The translations under genes and the position numbers were made by a program. A model generated the notes under the pieces. It was not told where the DNA came from and did not search any database. It was given only the letters and a program-made list of their open reading frames with translations. Below, piece by piece: positions 1 through 8,445 of a stretch of 35,141 nt of DNA. How positions within the stretch are numbered: position 1 is the first letter of the stretch; each line of letters begins with the position of its first letter. Source of the DNA: JBHEBG01 sp046557915 (GTDB lineage Bacteria; Bacteroidota; Bacteroidia; Flavobacteriales; Flavobacteriaceae); contig NZ_JBHEBG010000009.1 in NCBI RefSeq assembly GCF_046557915.1, positions 1 through 35,141 of the forward strand, read 5' to 3'.

Positions 1-8
1 ACGGGTGC

Positions 9-44
9 AAAAACAAAAAGCCACCGACTTTTGGTCAATGGCTT
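9..44 (-). terminator. intrinsic terminator after tRNA-Met
   Basis: Read on the minus strand, AAGCCATTGAC and GTCGGTGGCTT pair over 11 positions (two G-T) around a CAAAA loop, followed by TTTTG TTTTTG. It begins 7 bases after the tRNA 3' end, which fits termination of a single-gene transcript. Confidence 0.8.
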
Positions 45-51
45 CTCCTAG

Positions 52-124
<73 letters not shown>

Positions 125-134
125 ATGTGGACAG

Positions 135-166
135 CAAAGATACAACCGTTTCTTTCTTTTATCCAA
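135..166 (-). promoter_or_regulatory. Bacteroidetes-type promoter of the tRNA gene
   Basis: On the minus strand, TTG (166-164) is followed by 21 bases and TATCTTTG (142-135), matching the Bacteroidetes sigma consensus TTG-N~20-TAnnTTTG. The expected transcription start near 130 lies a few bases before the mature tRNA 5' end at 124. Confidence 0.8.
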
Positions 167-213
167 ATCTAGACCTCATTTATTTTCGCTTTCCTTAGCT
201 TGTTTAAATTCCA

Positions 214-221
214 TACCTTCG
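214..221 (+). promoter_or_regulatory. possible -7 element for the symporter-era operon
   Basis: TACCTTCG is one base away from TAnnTTTG and lies 16 bases before the ATG at 237. No TTG is found at the expected -33 spacing, so this is a weak call resting on position and similarity to the other promoters here. Confidence 0.35.
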
Positions 222-236
222 GGTTTTACAAGTTTT

Positions 237-1601
237 ATGGAGGTAATCAACAACTTTTTATCGGCAGTATTACCCTACACCGAATGGGTAATGCTTTTTT
301 TGGTTATTGGGGGTGGTCTTTACTTGGTAATTTACTCCAAACTATTGCCTTACAAGTATTTTAGGCACGCCATAGGTATAACCTCTGGCAAGTATGATGA
401 TCCGAGCGATCCTGGTGAAGTAAGTCACTTACAGGCCCTATCTTCGGCGGTAGCCGCTACCGTAGGGCTGGGGAATATCTCGGGCGTGGCCATTGCTATT
501 TACCTAGGCGGCCCAGGAGTGGTTTTTTGGATATGGATCACTGCCATTGTTGGGATGTGCATAAAGTTCTATTCCTGTAGTCTGGCCGTTATGTTCAGAA
601 CCAATGATACTGACGGCAAATTGCAAGGCGGTCCTATGTATTACATTACCCAAGGCATAGGGAGCAAAGCCAAACCTTTGGCCGTTTTTTTCTGTATAGC
701 AGGCCTTTTTGGAGTGCTACCCGCATTTACCACCAACCAATTTACGCAAACCCTTATGAGCGTCATTAACCCAGATGAAACCCTGATGGCACTGGGCAAT
801 TTTAACTGGAAATTCGGCATCGGGATTGTACTTTCCATAATCACTTCTTTTGTGATTTTCGGGGGGCTAAAAAAAATTGCCGCCGTGGCCACTGCCATCG
901 TACCTTTTATGGTATTGGTATATCTATTGGCGGTTATTTTTATAATGATAATGAACGCGGGGGAAATATTACCTTCCTTAAAGTTGATATTCACAGAAGC
1001 GTTTAATCTAAAAACAGCGGCACAAGGCGGTCTTTGGGGACTGATCATTATTGGGATACGACGAGCAGTCTTTTCTAACGAATCTGGTGTGGGCAACGCG
1101 CCTATGTACCATGGGCAGTCCAAAACCAAGGAACCTATCCAAGAAGGCCTTGTAGCCATGCTAGGGCCCTTCATAGATACTATTGTGGTCTGTACCCTTA
1201 CCGCCGTGGTAATTATTCTTAGTGGTGCTTATCTAGAAGCCGAGACCAATGGTATAGCTATGACTTTGATTGCCTTTAAAAAATCTCTTTTTGGTGGTGA
1301 TGTCTTATTAATGATCATTGTGTCGGCCTTTGCTCTTAGTACCTTGTTTACCTATTCCTATTACGGTACCAAATGCCTTTCATTTCTTACCAATGCAAAG
1401 ACGGGTAGGTTTTATAATGTTATTTATATCCTTAGCATTACCTTTGCGGCCGTTGCTTCGGTAGATTTAGTGGTTAATTTGATCGATCTTTCGTTTGCCC
1501 TTATGGTTATCCCCAATATGATTGCCGTTTTGTATCTGGCACCCAAAGTAAACCAAGCGATGAAAGTGTATTTTTCAAAAACAAAAAATGGAACAACATA
1601 A
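237..1601 (+). CDS. AGCS-family alanine/glycine:cation symporter
   Basis: A 454-residue inner-membrane protein with about ten hydrophobic segments. It should bring small neutral amino acids (alanine or glycine) into the cell with Na+ or H+. Family signatures include GLGNISGVA (77-85), the GGPMYYI stretch around 133-139, and the late RAVFSNESGVGNAPM block, which corresponds to the conserved SNE-G-G-AP motif of the family. Length is normal for AGCS (about 450-540). The ATG at 237 begins just before the first membrane helix. The 3' end overlaps era by 14 bases, so the two are probably cotranscribed. The exact substrate cannot be told from sequence; alanine is the usual default. Confidence 0.92.
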   Translation: MEVINNFLSAVLPYTEWVMLFLVIGGGLYLVIYSKLLPYKYFRHAIGITSGKYDDPSDPGEVSHLQALSSAVAATVGLGNISGVAIAIYLGGPGVVFWIWITAIVGMCIKFYSCSLAVMFRTNDTDGKLQGGPMYYITQGIGSKAKPLAVFFCIAGLFGVLPAFTTNQFTQTLMSVINPDETLMALGNFNWKFGIGIVLSIITSFVIFGGLKKIAAVATAIVPFMVLVYLLAVIFIMIMNAGEILPSLKLIFTEAFNLKTAAQGGLWGLIIIGIRRAVFSNESGVGNAPMYHGQSKTKEPIQEGLVAMLGPFIDTIVVCTLTAVVIILSGAYLEAETNGIAMTLIAFKKSLFGGDVLLMIIVSAFALSTLFTYSYYGTKCLSFLTNAKTGRFYNVIYILSITFAAVASVDLVVNLIDLSFALMVIPNMIAVLYLAPKVNQAMKVYFSKTKNGTT

Positions 1602-2478
1602 AGCAGGTTTTGTAAACATTATAGGAAATCCCAATGTGGGGAAATCTACTTTAATGAACGCCTTTGTGGGCGAAAAACTGTCCATTATTACCTCCAAAGC
1701 CCAGACTACAAGACATAGGATACTTGGTATTGTAAATGGAGATGATTTTCAGGTTATCCTTTCCGACACCCCGGGAATAATAAAACCGGCCTACGAATTA
1801 CAGTCCTCTATGATGGATTTTGTAAAGTCGGCCTTCGAAGATGCGGATATATTGCTTTACATGGTAGAGATAGGTGAGAAAGCCCTAAAAGACGAGGCTT
1901 TTTTTACCAAACTTGAAAATAGCAAAATACCAATATTGCTGTTACTTAATAAGATTGATATTTCGGAGCAGGAAGTATTGGAAGAACAGGTGCAATATTG
2001 GCAACAACAGTTACCCAAAGCAGAAATACACCTTATTTCCGCCCTTCAGAATTTTAACATTAAGGAAGTTTTTGAACGCATTATAAGCTTGTTGCCCAAA
2101 GCACCACCGTACTACCCCAAAGATCAGTTAACGGATAAGCCCGAACGTTTTTTTGTTAATGAGACCATACGGGAAAAGATTTTGCAGCATTACAAAAAGG
2201 AAATTCCATATTCGGTAGAGATAGATACCGAAGAGTTTTTTGAAGACGAAAAGATTATACGGATGCGTTCCGTGATCATGGTAGAACGAGACTCCCAAAA
2301 AGGTATTATTATTGGTCATAGGGGTAGCGCCCTAAAAAGGGTTGGTGTAGAAGCTAGGAAGGACCTGGAAAAATTCTTCGACAAACAAGTTCATTTAGAA
2401 CTTTATGTTAAGGTAAACAAGAATTGGCGAAGCAACCCTAGACAGCTGAAACGTTTTGGTTATAATAGCGGATCATAA
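1588..2478 (+). CDS. era: GTPase Era
   Basis: A 296-residue ribosome-assembly GTPase that binds the 3' end of 16S rRNA and helps mature the small subunit. The G domain shows G1 GNPNVGKS (13-20), a TTR switch (40-42), G3 DTPG (60-63) and G4 NKID near 124. The C-terminal KH RNA-binding domain carries the GxxG loop in GIIIGHRGSALKRVG. Length is typical (about 290-300). Its ATG lies inside the end of the symporter gene, which suggests translational coupling. Der, a second ribosome-assembly GTPase, is encoded 600 bases further on. All motifs are intact. Confidence 0.98.
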   Translation: MEQHKAGFVNIIGNPNVGKSTLMNAFVGEKLSIITSKAQTTRHRILGIVNGDDFQVILSDTPGIIKPAYELQSSMMDFVKSAFEDADILLYMVEIGEKALKDEAFFTKLENSKIPILLLLNKIDISEQEVLEEQVQYWQQQLPKAEIHLISALQNFNIKEVFERIISLLPKAPPYYPKDQLTDKPERFFVNETIREKILQHYKKEIPYSVEIDTEEFFEDEKIIRMRSVIMVERDSQKGIIIGHRGSALKRVGVEARKDLEKFFDKQVHLELYVKVNKNWRSNPRQLKRFGYNSGS

Positions 2479-2521
2479 GTAATATTGTGTACGTATAAGC
2501 GAAAATCACCTTCGGACTACC

Positions 2522-3010
2522 TTATTGCAAAATCTCTTGCATAAAATGATAAAGTTGGTTCATCTGAGGCCTGCCTTTTCGCTTTCCAGCCCTTCCAAAA
2601 GCGTATAGTGCAAACCAAATAAGGATAAGTAAGGTCATAAGCCCCACTTGTATTCGGTAGTCATAGCCCAAACTCCAGTTTACGTAGGTCCAAACAGCTA
2701 AAATTATAAATAGGGTGCCCACCCCAAAATGAAGGAACATAAAGAAGGTCCAAAGGGTAGGATTAGGGCCAAACAAACCATAAAGATCAGCTTCATTTTC
2801 ATCTTTTTCCACAATCTCCAAGTGCAATTGGGGCGACCAAAAATGGGTTTCCACCTTATTGAATTTTATGAAAACATGGTCGTCTATGCGCTTTACCAAA
2901 AACGGTTTCTTATCCGATTTTTCAAAAGCTTCCAGATATTGCTCCTTGGGTTTTTTCAGTAATAACCGAAATCGGGGTCGTAATACAATTTCGTTGCCTA
3001 ACGTTTTCAC
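2522..3010 (-). CDS. conserved hypothetical two-helix membrane protein
   Basis: A 162-residue protein of unknown function. The first 80 residues are soluble and mixed charge. Two membrane helices follow (about 86-110 and 119-138), then a basic stretch GRAGKRKGRP and a short C-terminal helix. The hairpin topology with no signal peptide suggests an inner-membrane protein with a cytoplasmic N-terminal domain. The start is GTG (3010-3008), with no in-frame ATG nearby upstream. It sits between era, with which it is convergent, and der, from which it diverges, with only 78 bases to the der ATG. I do not recognise the family with certainty. Confidence 0.75.
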   Translation of the reverse strand: MKTLGNEIVLRPRFRLLLKKPKEQYLEAFEKSDKKPFLVKRIDDHVFIKFNKVETHFWSPQLHLEIVEKDENEADLYGLFGPNPTLWTFFMFLHFGVGTLFIILAVWTYVNWSLGYDYRIQVGLMTLLILIWFALYAFGRAGKRKGRPQMNQLYHFMQEILQ

Positions 3011-3065
3011 AGTATTAAGTAATTATCTAAAAATAAGATAGCATTTTTTCTTCGGATAATAATAG

Positions 3066-3073
3066 TACTTTTG
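3066..3073 (+). promoter_or_regulatory. -7 element of the der promoter
   Basis: TACTTTTG matches TAnnTTTG exactly, 15 bases before the der ATG at 3089. No clear TTG lies 17-23 bases upstream. Transcription would start near 3078, giving a leader of only about ten bases and ruling out the TTG codon at 3071 as the start of translation. Confidence 0.6.
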
Positions 3074-3088
3074 TCGCAAATTAAGAAT

Positions 3089-4390
3089 ATGAGCGCTATC
3101 GTAGCCATTGTGGGAAGGCCTAATGTTGGTAAATCGACTTTTTTTAATCGATTGATTCAGCGCAGGGAGGCCATTGTAGATGCCGTAAGCGGGGTTACAA
3201 GGGATAGGCATTATGGGAAGAGCGACTGGAATGGTAAAGAATTCTCCCTTATTGATACCGGAGGTTATGTAGTGGGAAGCGATGATATCTTTGAGCAAGA
3301 AATAGACAAACAGGTAGAGCTTGCCATAGAGGAGGCCGATGCCATTGTCTTTATGGTAGATGTGGAAACTGGGATTACCGGTATGGACGAGGATGTAGCA
3401 AAACTCCTTAGACGGGTAAACAAACCGGTTTTTCTTGCGGTAAACAAGGTAGACAATGCCAAGCGCTCGGAAGATGCAGTGGAATTCTATGGTTTGGGCC
3501 TCGGAGAATATTTTACCCTCAGTAGTATAAACGGTAGTGGTACAGGGGATTTGCTTGATGCACTGGTAAAAGTATTGCCAGAGCAAGAGAAACAAGAAGA
3601 AGAACTACCCCGTTTTGCAGTCGTTGGAAGACCTAATGCCGGAAAATCATCTTTTATAAATGCATTGATAGGGGAAGAGCGATATATTGTTACGGACATA
3701 GCCGGTACTACCAGAGACAGTATAGATACAAAATACAATCGTTTTGGATTTGAGTTTAATCTTGTGGATACTGCCGGAATTCGACGTAAAGCCAAGGTTA
3801 AGGAAGATTTGGAATTTTATTCCGTTATGCGCTCGGTACGGGCCATAGAACATTGCGATGTTTGTCTGTTATTGCTAGATGCCACCCGTGGTTTTGACGG
3901 GCAGGTTGCCAACATCTTCTGGCTGGCACAGCGCAATAATAAGGGTATTGTAATCTTGGTAAACAAATGGGATTTGGCCGAAAAAGACACCAATGCGGTT
4001 AAAAATTATACCGAAAAAATAAAGAAGGCCATAGAACCATTTACGGATGTGCCTATTCTGTTTGTTTCCGTACTTACCAAACAGCGTATTTTTAAGGCTA
4101 TTGAAACTGCTGTTGAGGTCTATCAGAACCGATCAAAAAGAGTTTCCACGGCTAAGCTCAATGATATTATGCTACCCATTATAGAACATAATTCGCCACC
4201 TGCTTACAAGGGCAAATATGTAAAGATTAAATTTTGCACACAGTTGCCCACGGCTTATCCGCAGTTTGCCTTTTTTTGTAATCTACCACAATACATTCGG
4301 GATCCTTATAAGCGTTTTCTGGAAAATAAGTTACGCGAGAATTTTGATTTTACCGGTGTTCCGATAACTATTTTTATGCGAAAGAAGTAA
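3089..4390 (+). CDS. der: ribosome biogenesis GTPase Der (EngA)
   Basis: A 433-residue protein with two GTPase domains in tandem followed by a KH-like domain; it is required for 50S subunit assembly. Domain 1 has GRPNVGKS (9-16), DTGG and NKVD. Domain 2 has GRPNAGKS (180-187), DTAGIRRKAK and NKWD. The C-terminal part ends in a typical Der sequence, TGVPITIFMRKK. The ATG at 3089 is preferred over an in-frame TTG at 3071 because it starts directly at the conserved SAIVAIVGRPNVGKS and because the -7 promoter element covers 3071-3073. Length fits the family. It is monocistronic and convergent with the MerR gene. Confidence 0.97.
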   Translation: MSAIVAIVGRPNVGKSTFFNRLIQRREAIVDAVSGVTRDRHYGKSDWNGKEFSLIDTGGYVVGSDDIFEQEIDKQVELAIEEADAIVFMVDVETGITGMDEDVAKLLRRVNKPVFLAVNKVDNAKRSEDAVEFYGLGLGEYFTLSSINGSGTGDLLDALVKVLPEQEKQEEELPRFAVVGRPNAGKSSFINALIGEERYIVTDIAGTTRDSIDTKYNRFGFEFNLVDTAGIRRKAKVKEDLEFYSVMRSVRAIEHCDVCLLLLDATRGFDGQVANIFWLAQRNNKGIVILVNKWDLAEKDTNAVKNYTEKIKKAIEPFTDVPILFVSVLTKQRIFKAIETAVEVYQNRSKRVSTAKLNDIMLPIIEHNSPPAYKGKYVKIKFCTQLPTAYPQFAFFCNLPQYIRDPYKRFLENKLRENFDFTGVPITIFMRKK

Positions 4391-4414
4391 TGCCATAAAA
4401 CACTTGGAACTAGT

Positions 4415-4744
4415 TTACAGCTGACCTTTTATCTTTATCAGTTCTGCCTTAACGTGTTCTAATTTTTGGATTACTTCAAAATTGGAAAGCGTCTTTAGTT
4501 TTTCTTCTTTCAGATGCGTTTTGGCACCTTCAAGGGTAAATCCGCGCTCCTTTACCAAATGATAGATCAATTGGAGGTTTTTTATATCGTTAGGGGTAAA
4601 CTTTCTGTTGCCCTTGGCGTTCTTTTTTGGCTTAAGCACATCGAATTCTTTTTCCCAAAATCGGATCAAGGAGGTATTAACGCCAAAGGCCTTGGCCACT
4701 TCGCCAATACCGTAATACCTTTTTTCCGGCAATTCTATATGCAT
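4415..4744 (-). CDS. MerR-family transcriptional regulator (short)
   Basis: A 109-residue DNA-binding protein. Residues 10-45 carry the MerR winged helix-turn-helix (YYGIGEVAKAFGVNTSLIRFWEKEF), followed by the wing (NAKGNRKFTPNDI) and a C-terminal helix suited to a dimer coiled coil. There is no separate ligand domain and no cysteine pair, so it is not a classical metal sensor. Its ATG overlaps the stop of the M23 peptidase gene as TAATG, so the two are translationally coupled. Targets are unknown; the tight coupling hints at a cell-envelope role, but that is inference. Confidence 0.9.
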   Translation of the reverse strand: MHIELPEKRYYGIGEVAKAFGVNTSLIRFWEKEFDVLKPKKNAKGNRKFTPNDIKNLQLIYHLVKERGFTLEGAKTHLKEEKLKTLSNFEVIQKLEHVKAELIKIKGQL

Positions 4745-5721
4745 TAATCCAAGGATTGATTTTCTTGTGTGGCAAATTTCAACATATTTTCAAACTCTTC
4801 GGCCGACAAACTGCCGTAGTAGAAATTTATGGGGTTGATACGTTCGCCGTCCTTCCAAACTTCATAGTGAAGGTGAGGTGCTTCCGAACGACCTGTACTA
4901 CCAACAAAACCAATAAGATCGCCACGTTTTACCTGCTGCCTCTTTTTTACGTTATATCTACTTAAATGCCCATAAAGGCTCATATAACCATAGCCATGGT
5001 CTATACGTATGTGTTTCCCATAGCCCGAGGAGTTGTTGTCTGCCCTAATTACCTTTCCATCTCCCGATGCATAAATGGGCGTTCCTTTAGGAGCGGTAAA
5101 ATCCATGCCCCAATGCATTTTTCTGGCTTTGGTAAATGGATCTGAGCGCCAGCCGTACCCCGAAGCCATCCTTGTAAGTTCCTCATTGTTTACAGGTTGT
5201 ATTGCAGGTATGGCGGCAAGCAGTTTTTCTTTTTCTTTGGCCAGTTTAGTGATCTCGTCCAAGGATTTGGATTGGATAACCATCTGCTTCTGTATAATAT
5301 CCAACCGCTTGGTGGTAGAAATGATCATTTCGGAATTGTTGAAACCTTCAAGGGATTTGTATCTGTTGATACCACCAAAACCCGCCCTACGCTGCGCTTC
5401 GGAAATGGGATTGGCCTCAAAATACAAGCGATAGATATTATTGTCACGATCTTCAATATTCGCCAATACCTGTTCTATTTGCTCCATTTTTTTGTCCAAC
5501 AACTCAAACTGAAGCTCATAGTTCTTTACCTCTCGCTGTAAGGAGAGTTCCCGAGGGGTGTTCAATAAGTTGGTGTTCAATAAAAGGGTAAGTCCTAAAA
5601 AGCCAAACAAAGCCGCACCCAAAACAAAGAAAAATATATTTCTATATTTTCTAGATTTCTTGGGCTCTATTTTACGGTACGAAAGTGTATCCGGGTCGTA
5701 ATAATATTTTACCTTAGACAT
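4744..5721 (-). CDS. membrane-anchored M23 (LytM-type) metallopeptidase
   Basis: A 325-residue cell-wall endopeptidase. The layout is a short cytoplasmic N terminus, one membrane helix (about 29-50), a coiled-coil region (about 58-95 and 130-170), then the M23 domain (about 185-300). Zinc and catalytic residues are all present: H203 and D207 (HWGMD), H252 (YGHLS), H283 and H285 (APHLHYE). It should therefore be an active enzyme cutting peptidoglycan cross-bridges in the periplasm, unlike the inactive EnvC/NlpD-type homologues. It is cotranscribed with the MerR gene and divergent from alaS. The specific peptide bond cut cannot be inferred. Confidence 0.93.
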   Translation of the reverse strand: MSKVKYYYDPDTLSYRKIEPKKSRKYRNIFFFVLGAALFGFLGLTLLLNTNLLNTPRELSLQREVKNYELQFELLDKKMEQIEQVLANIEDRDNNIYRLYFEANPISEAQRRAGFGGINRYKSLEGFNNSEMIISTTKRLDIIQKQMVIQSKSLDEITKLAKEKEKLLAAIPAIQPVNNEELTRMASGYGWRSDPFTKARKMHWGMDFTAPKGTPIYASGDGKVIRADNNSSGYGKHIRIDHGYGYMSLYGHLSRYNVKKRQQVKRGDLIGFVGSTGRSEAPHLHYEVWKDGERINPINFYYGSLSAEEFENMLKFATQENQSLD

Positions 5722-5736
5722 GTATGGATTTTGTCC

Positions 5737-5744
5737 TATTTTTG
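5737..5744 (+). promoter_or_regulatory. -7 element of the alaS operon promoter
   Basis: TATTTTTG matches TAnnTTTG exactly and would start transcription near 5750, about 77 bases before the alaS ATG. It lies between the divergent M23 gene and alaS. No TTG at ideal -33 spacing was found. Confidence 0.5.
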
Positions 5745-5767
5745 TGCTTTCGTCTTATCAGAACAAA

Positions 5768-5775
5768 CAAATATA
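5768..5775 (-). promoter_or_regulatory. -7 element of the M23-MerR operon promoter
   Basis: On the minus strand this reads TATATTTG, an exact TAnnTTTG match 47 bases upstream of the peptidase ATG. The nearest upstream TTG is only 14 bases away, so the -33 part is poor. Confidence 0.5.
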
Positions 5776-5826
5776 AAAATTGTTTTACACAATCTGTTAA
5801 ATTTACAAAAAGCTTACCTTTTTCCT

Positions 5827-8445
5827 ATGCATTCCAAAGAGATTAGAGCAAAATTTTTAAATTTTTTTAAGAATAAAGCCCATAAGATAGTGCCATCCGC
5901 ACCTATGGTGATCAAAGATGATCCTACACTGATGTTCACCAATGCGGGCATGAACCAGTTTAAGGAGTATTTTTTGGGAAATAGTGTAGCCAAAGACGTA
6001 CGAATTACTGATTCTCAGAAATGCCTTCGGGTAAGCGGTAAACACAATGATCTGGAAGAGGTGGGCAAGGATACTTACCATCATACCATGTTTGAAATGT
6101 TGGGAAACTGGAGTTTTGGTGATTACTTTAAGGATGAGGTTATTCATTGGGCATGGGAACTGCTTACAGAGGAATATGGTATAGATAAGGAAAGCCTGTA
6201 TGTTTCAGTGTTTCAGGGAAGTGATGATGCCGATAAGCTAGAAATGGATAAAGAAGCCTATGAGCTTTGGAGTGCTATTGTGCCCAAGGATCGTATCATC
6301 ATGGGTGATAAAAAAGATAATTTTTGGGAGATGGGCGATCAGGGGCCTTGTGGCCCCTGTTCGGAAATCCATGTGGATATACGTTCTGCTGAGGAAAAAG
6401 CAAAAATCCCCGGTGCTTCTTTGGTGAACAAGGATCATCCCTTAGTGGTAGAAATATGGAATTTGGTGTTTATGCAGTACAACCGCAAGGCCAATGGTAA
6501 ACTAGAACCACTACCTGCCAAACATGTGGATACCGGAATGGGTTTTGAGCGCCTGTGTATGGTATTGCAAGGGGTACAATCTAATTACGATACCGATGTT
6601 TTTACGCCCATAATAAAGGAAATAGAGGCCATTACAAGTTCCAAATACGGAAAAACCGAGGAAACGGATATTGCTATACGCGTTATTGCCGACCATATCA
6701 GGGCTGTGGCCTTTTCCATTGCAGACGGACAACTGCCCAGCAACACAGGGGCCGGATATGTGATAAGACGAATACTTCGGAGGGCCATTAGATATGGATT
6801 TACCTTTTTAGGGACCAAGGAACCCTTTATGTACCGTCTTACCAAAGTACTTGCCGAGGTTATGGGAACGGCATTCCCCGAACTTAAAGAACAACGTAAT
6901 TTAATAGAGAATGTAATTAAGGAAGAAGAACATTCTTTCTTAAAGACCTTGGAGCAGGGCTTGGTACTCCTAGATGAAATATTGACAAATACCACTTCCA
7001 AAAAGGTAGATGGTAAAAAGGCATTTGAGCTATATGATACCTTTGGTTTCCCTATAGATCTTACGGCACTTATTCTTGGTGAGAAAGGGTATACGTTAGA
7101 TGAAGAAGGTTTTGAATTGGCCATGAAGGAGCAGAAAGATAGATCGCGATCTGCTTCTGAAGTAGCTACGGAAGATTGGACCATGCTCTTAGATGATGTT
7201 ACACAGCAATTTGTAGGCTACGATGTTTTGGAAACTGAAGTGAAATTGGTTAAATACAGAAAGATTACCTCCAAGAAGGAGGGAGAACAATATCAGTTGG
7301 TGTTAGATGTAACACCGTTTTACCCAGAAGGAGGTGGGCAAGTTGGCGATAAAGGTTATATAGAAGTTCCCAATGGCGATGTGGTATATGTATTGGACAC
7401 CAAAAAGGAAAATAATGAGATTGTACATTTTGTGAAAAACCTACCAAAGCATTTAGAGCAGACCTTGAATGCGGTGGTGGATAAAAAACAACGTCAAAGA
7501 ACAGCCAGCAATCATACGGCTACCCATTTACTGCATCAGGCGTTACGGGAAATTCTTGGCCCCCATGTAGAGCAGAAGGGCTCAGCGGTGCATTCTAAAT
7601 ATTTGCGTTTCGATTTTTCGCACTTTTCAAAACTTACGGCCGATGAATTAAGAGAGGTAGAACATTTTGTGAATGCGCGTATAGAAGGGCAATTGCCCTT
7701 TGAGGAACAAAGAAACATACCTATGGAAACCGCTTTAAAAGAAGGTGCCATGGCTCTTTTTGGGGAAAAATATGGAGACTCCGTACGTACGGTTCGCTTT
7801 GGTAGATCCATAGAGCTATGTGGCGGCACCCATGTGCAGAACACAGGCGATATCTGGCATTTTAAGATAAAATCCGAGGGGGCGGTAGCTGCTGGCATAA
7901 GGCGTATAGAAGCCATTACTTCAGACGCTGTAAAGGACTTCTACTTAGAGAACAATAAGTCCTTGGTGCAAATAAAGGAAGCGCTTAATAATACCAACGA
8001 TCCGCTGAAAGCCGTAACGTCTTTGCAGGAGGAAAATGCAAAACTAAAGAAGCAAGTAGATAAATTGCTAAAGGATAAAGCCAAAGATTTAAAAGGATCT
8101 CTTTTAAATGAACTTACCGAAATAAACGGGGTATGCTTTTTAGCCAAAAAAATAGATTTGGATGCCGCGGGGATAAAAGATCTATCCTTTGAAATGGGCC
8201 ACGCGGGCGATAACCTCTTTTTGGTATTTGGAGCGGAACAACAAGGAAAAGCCCTATTGTCTTGTTATATTTCCAAGGAAATAGTTTCCACACGAAACCT
8301 CAACGCAGGAACCATTGTGCGAGAACTTGGGAAATACATTGAAGGTGGAGGAGGGGGACAACCTTTTTTTGCTACTGCAGGGGGTAAAAATCCGGCCGGT
8401 ATTTCAGAAGCCCTGGACAAAGCAAAGGAATATATTTCCCAATGA
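5827..8445 (+). CDS. alaS: alanine--tRNA ligase
   Basis: An 872-residue class II aminoacyl-tRNA synthetase that charges tRNA-Ala. The catalytic core starts at once (MHSKEIRAKFLNFF) and includes FTNAGMNQFK. The editing domain carries the zinc ligands H563 and H567 (HTATHLLH) and C665 and H669 (CGGTH). The C-terminal C-Ala domain ends with a glycine run (GGGGGGQP) and a final helix. The ATG at 5827 is chosen because the family begins at that sequence; the open frame continues upstream to 5731 but overlaps the promoter. Its stop overlaps the next gene's ATG as ATGA. Length fits the usual 870-880. Confidence 0.97.
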   Translation: MHSKEIRAKFLNFFKNKAHKIVPSAPMVIKDDPTLMFTNAGMNQFKEYFLGNSVAKDVRITDSQKCLRVSGKHNDLEEVGKDTYHHTMFEMLGNWSFGDYFKDEVIHWAWELLTEEYGIDKESLYVSVFQGSDDADKLEMDKEAYELWSAIVPKDRIIMGDKKDNFWEMGDQGPCGPCSEIHVDIRSAEEKAKIPGASLVNKDHPLVVEIWNLVFMQYNRKANGKLEPLPAKHVDTGMGFERLCMVLQGVQSNYDTDVFTPIIKEIEAITSSKYGKTEETDIAIRVIADHIRAVAFSIADGQLPSNTGAGYVIRRILRRAIRYGFTFLGTKEPFMYRLTKVLAEVMGTAFPELKEQRNLIENVIKEEEHSFLKTLEQGLVLLDEILTNTTSKKVDGKKAFELYDTFGFPIDLTALILGEKGYTLDEEGFELAMKEQKDRSRSASEVATEDWTMLLDDVTQQFVGYDVLETEVKLVKYRKITSKKEGEQYQLVLDVTPFYPEGGGQVGDKGYIEVPNGDVVYVLDTKKENNEIVHFVKNLPKHLEQTLNAVVDKKQRQRTASNHTATHLLHQALREILGPHVEQKGSAVHSKYLRFDFSHFSKLTADELREVEHFVNARIEGQLPFEEQRNIPMETALKEGAMALFGEKYGDSVRTVRFGRSIELCGGTHVQNTGDIWHFKIKSEGAVAAGIRRIEAITSDAVKDFYLENNKSLVQIKEALNNTNDPLKAVTSLQEENAKLKKQVDKLLKDKAKDLKGSLLNELTEINGVCFLAKKIDLDAAGIKDLSFEMGHAGDNLFLVFGAEQQGKALLSCYISKEIVSTRNLNAGTIVRELGKYIEGGGGGQPFFATAGGKNPAGISEALDKAKEYISQ

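Noticed and set aside
641..1174. 177-codon frame antisense to the symporter gene
   Set aside because: It lies fully within a clearly coding, conserved membrane protein on the other strand and shows no protein-like domain.
3023..3595. 190-codon frame antisense to der
   Set aside because: It overlaps the der G domain and the der promoter; the composition is that of a shadow frame.
5731..5826. Upstream in-frame extension of alaS
   Set aside because: It would begin with a TTG that lies before the -7 element, and adds residues not found in AlaRS; the family begins at the ATG at 5827.
6585..7184. 199-codon frame antisense to alaS
   Set aside because: A Ser-rich shadow of the alaS frame with no independent support.
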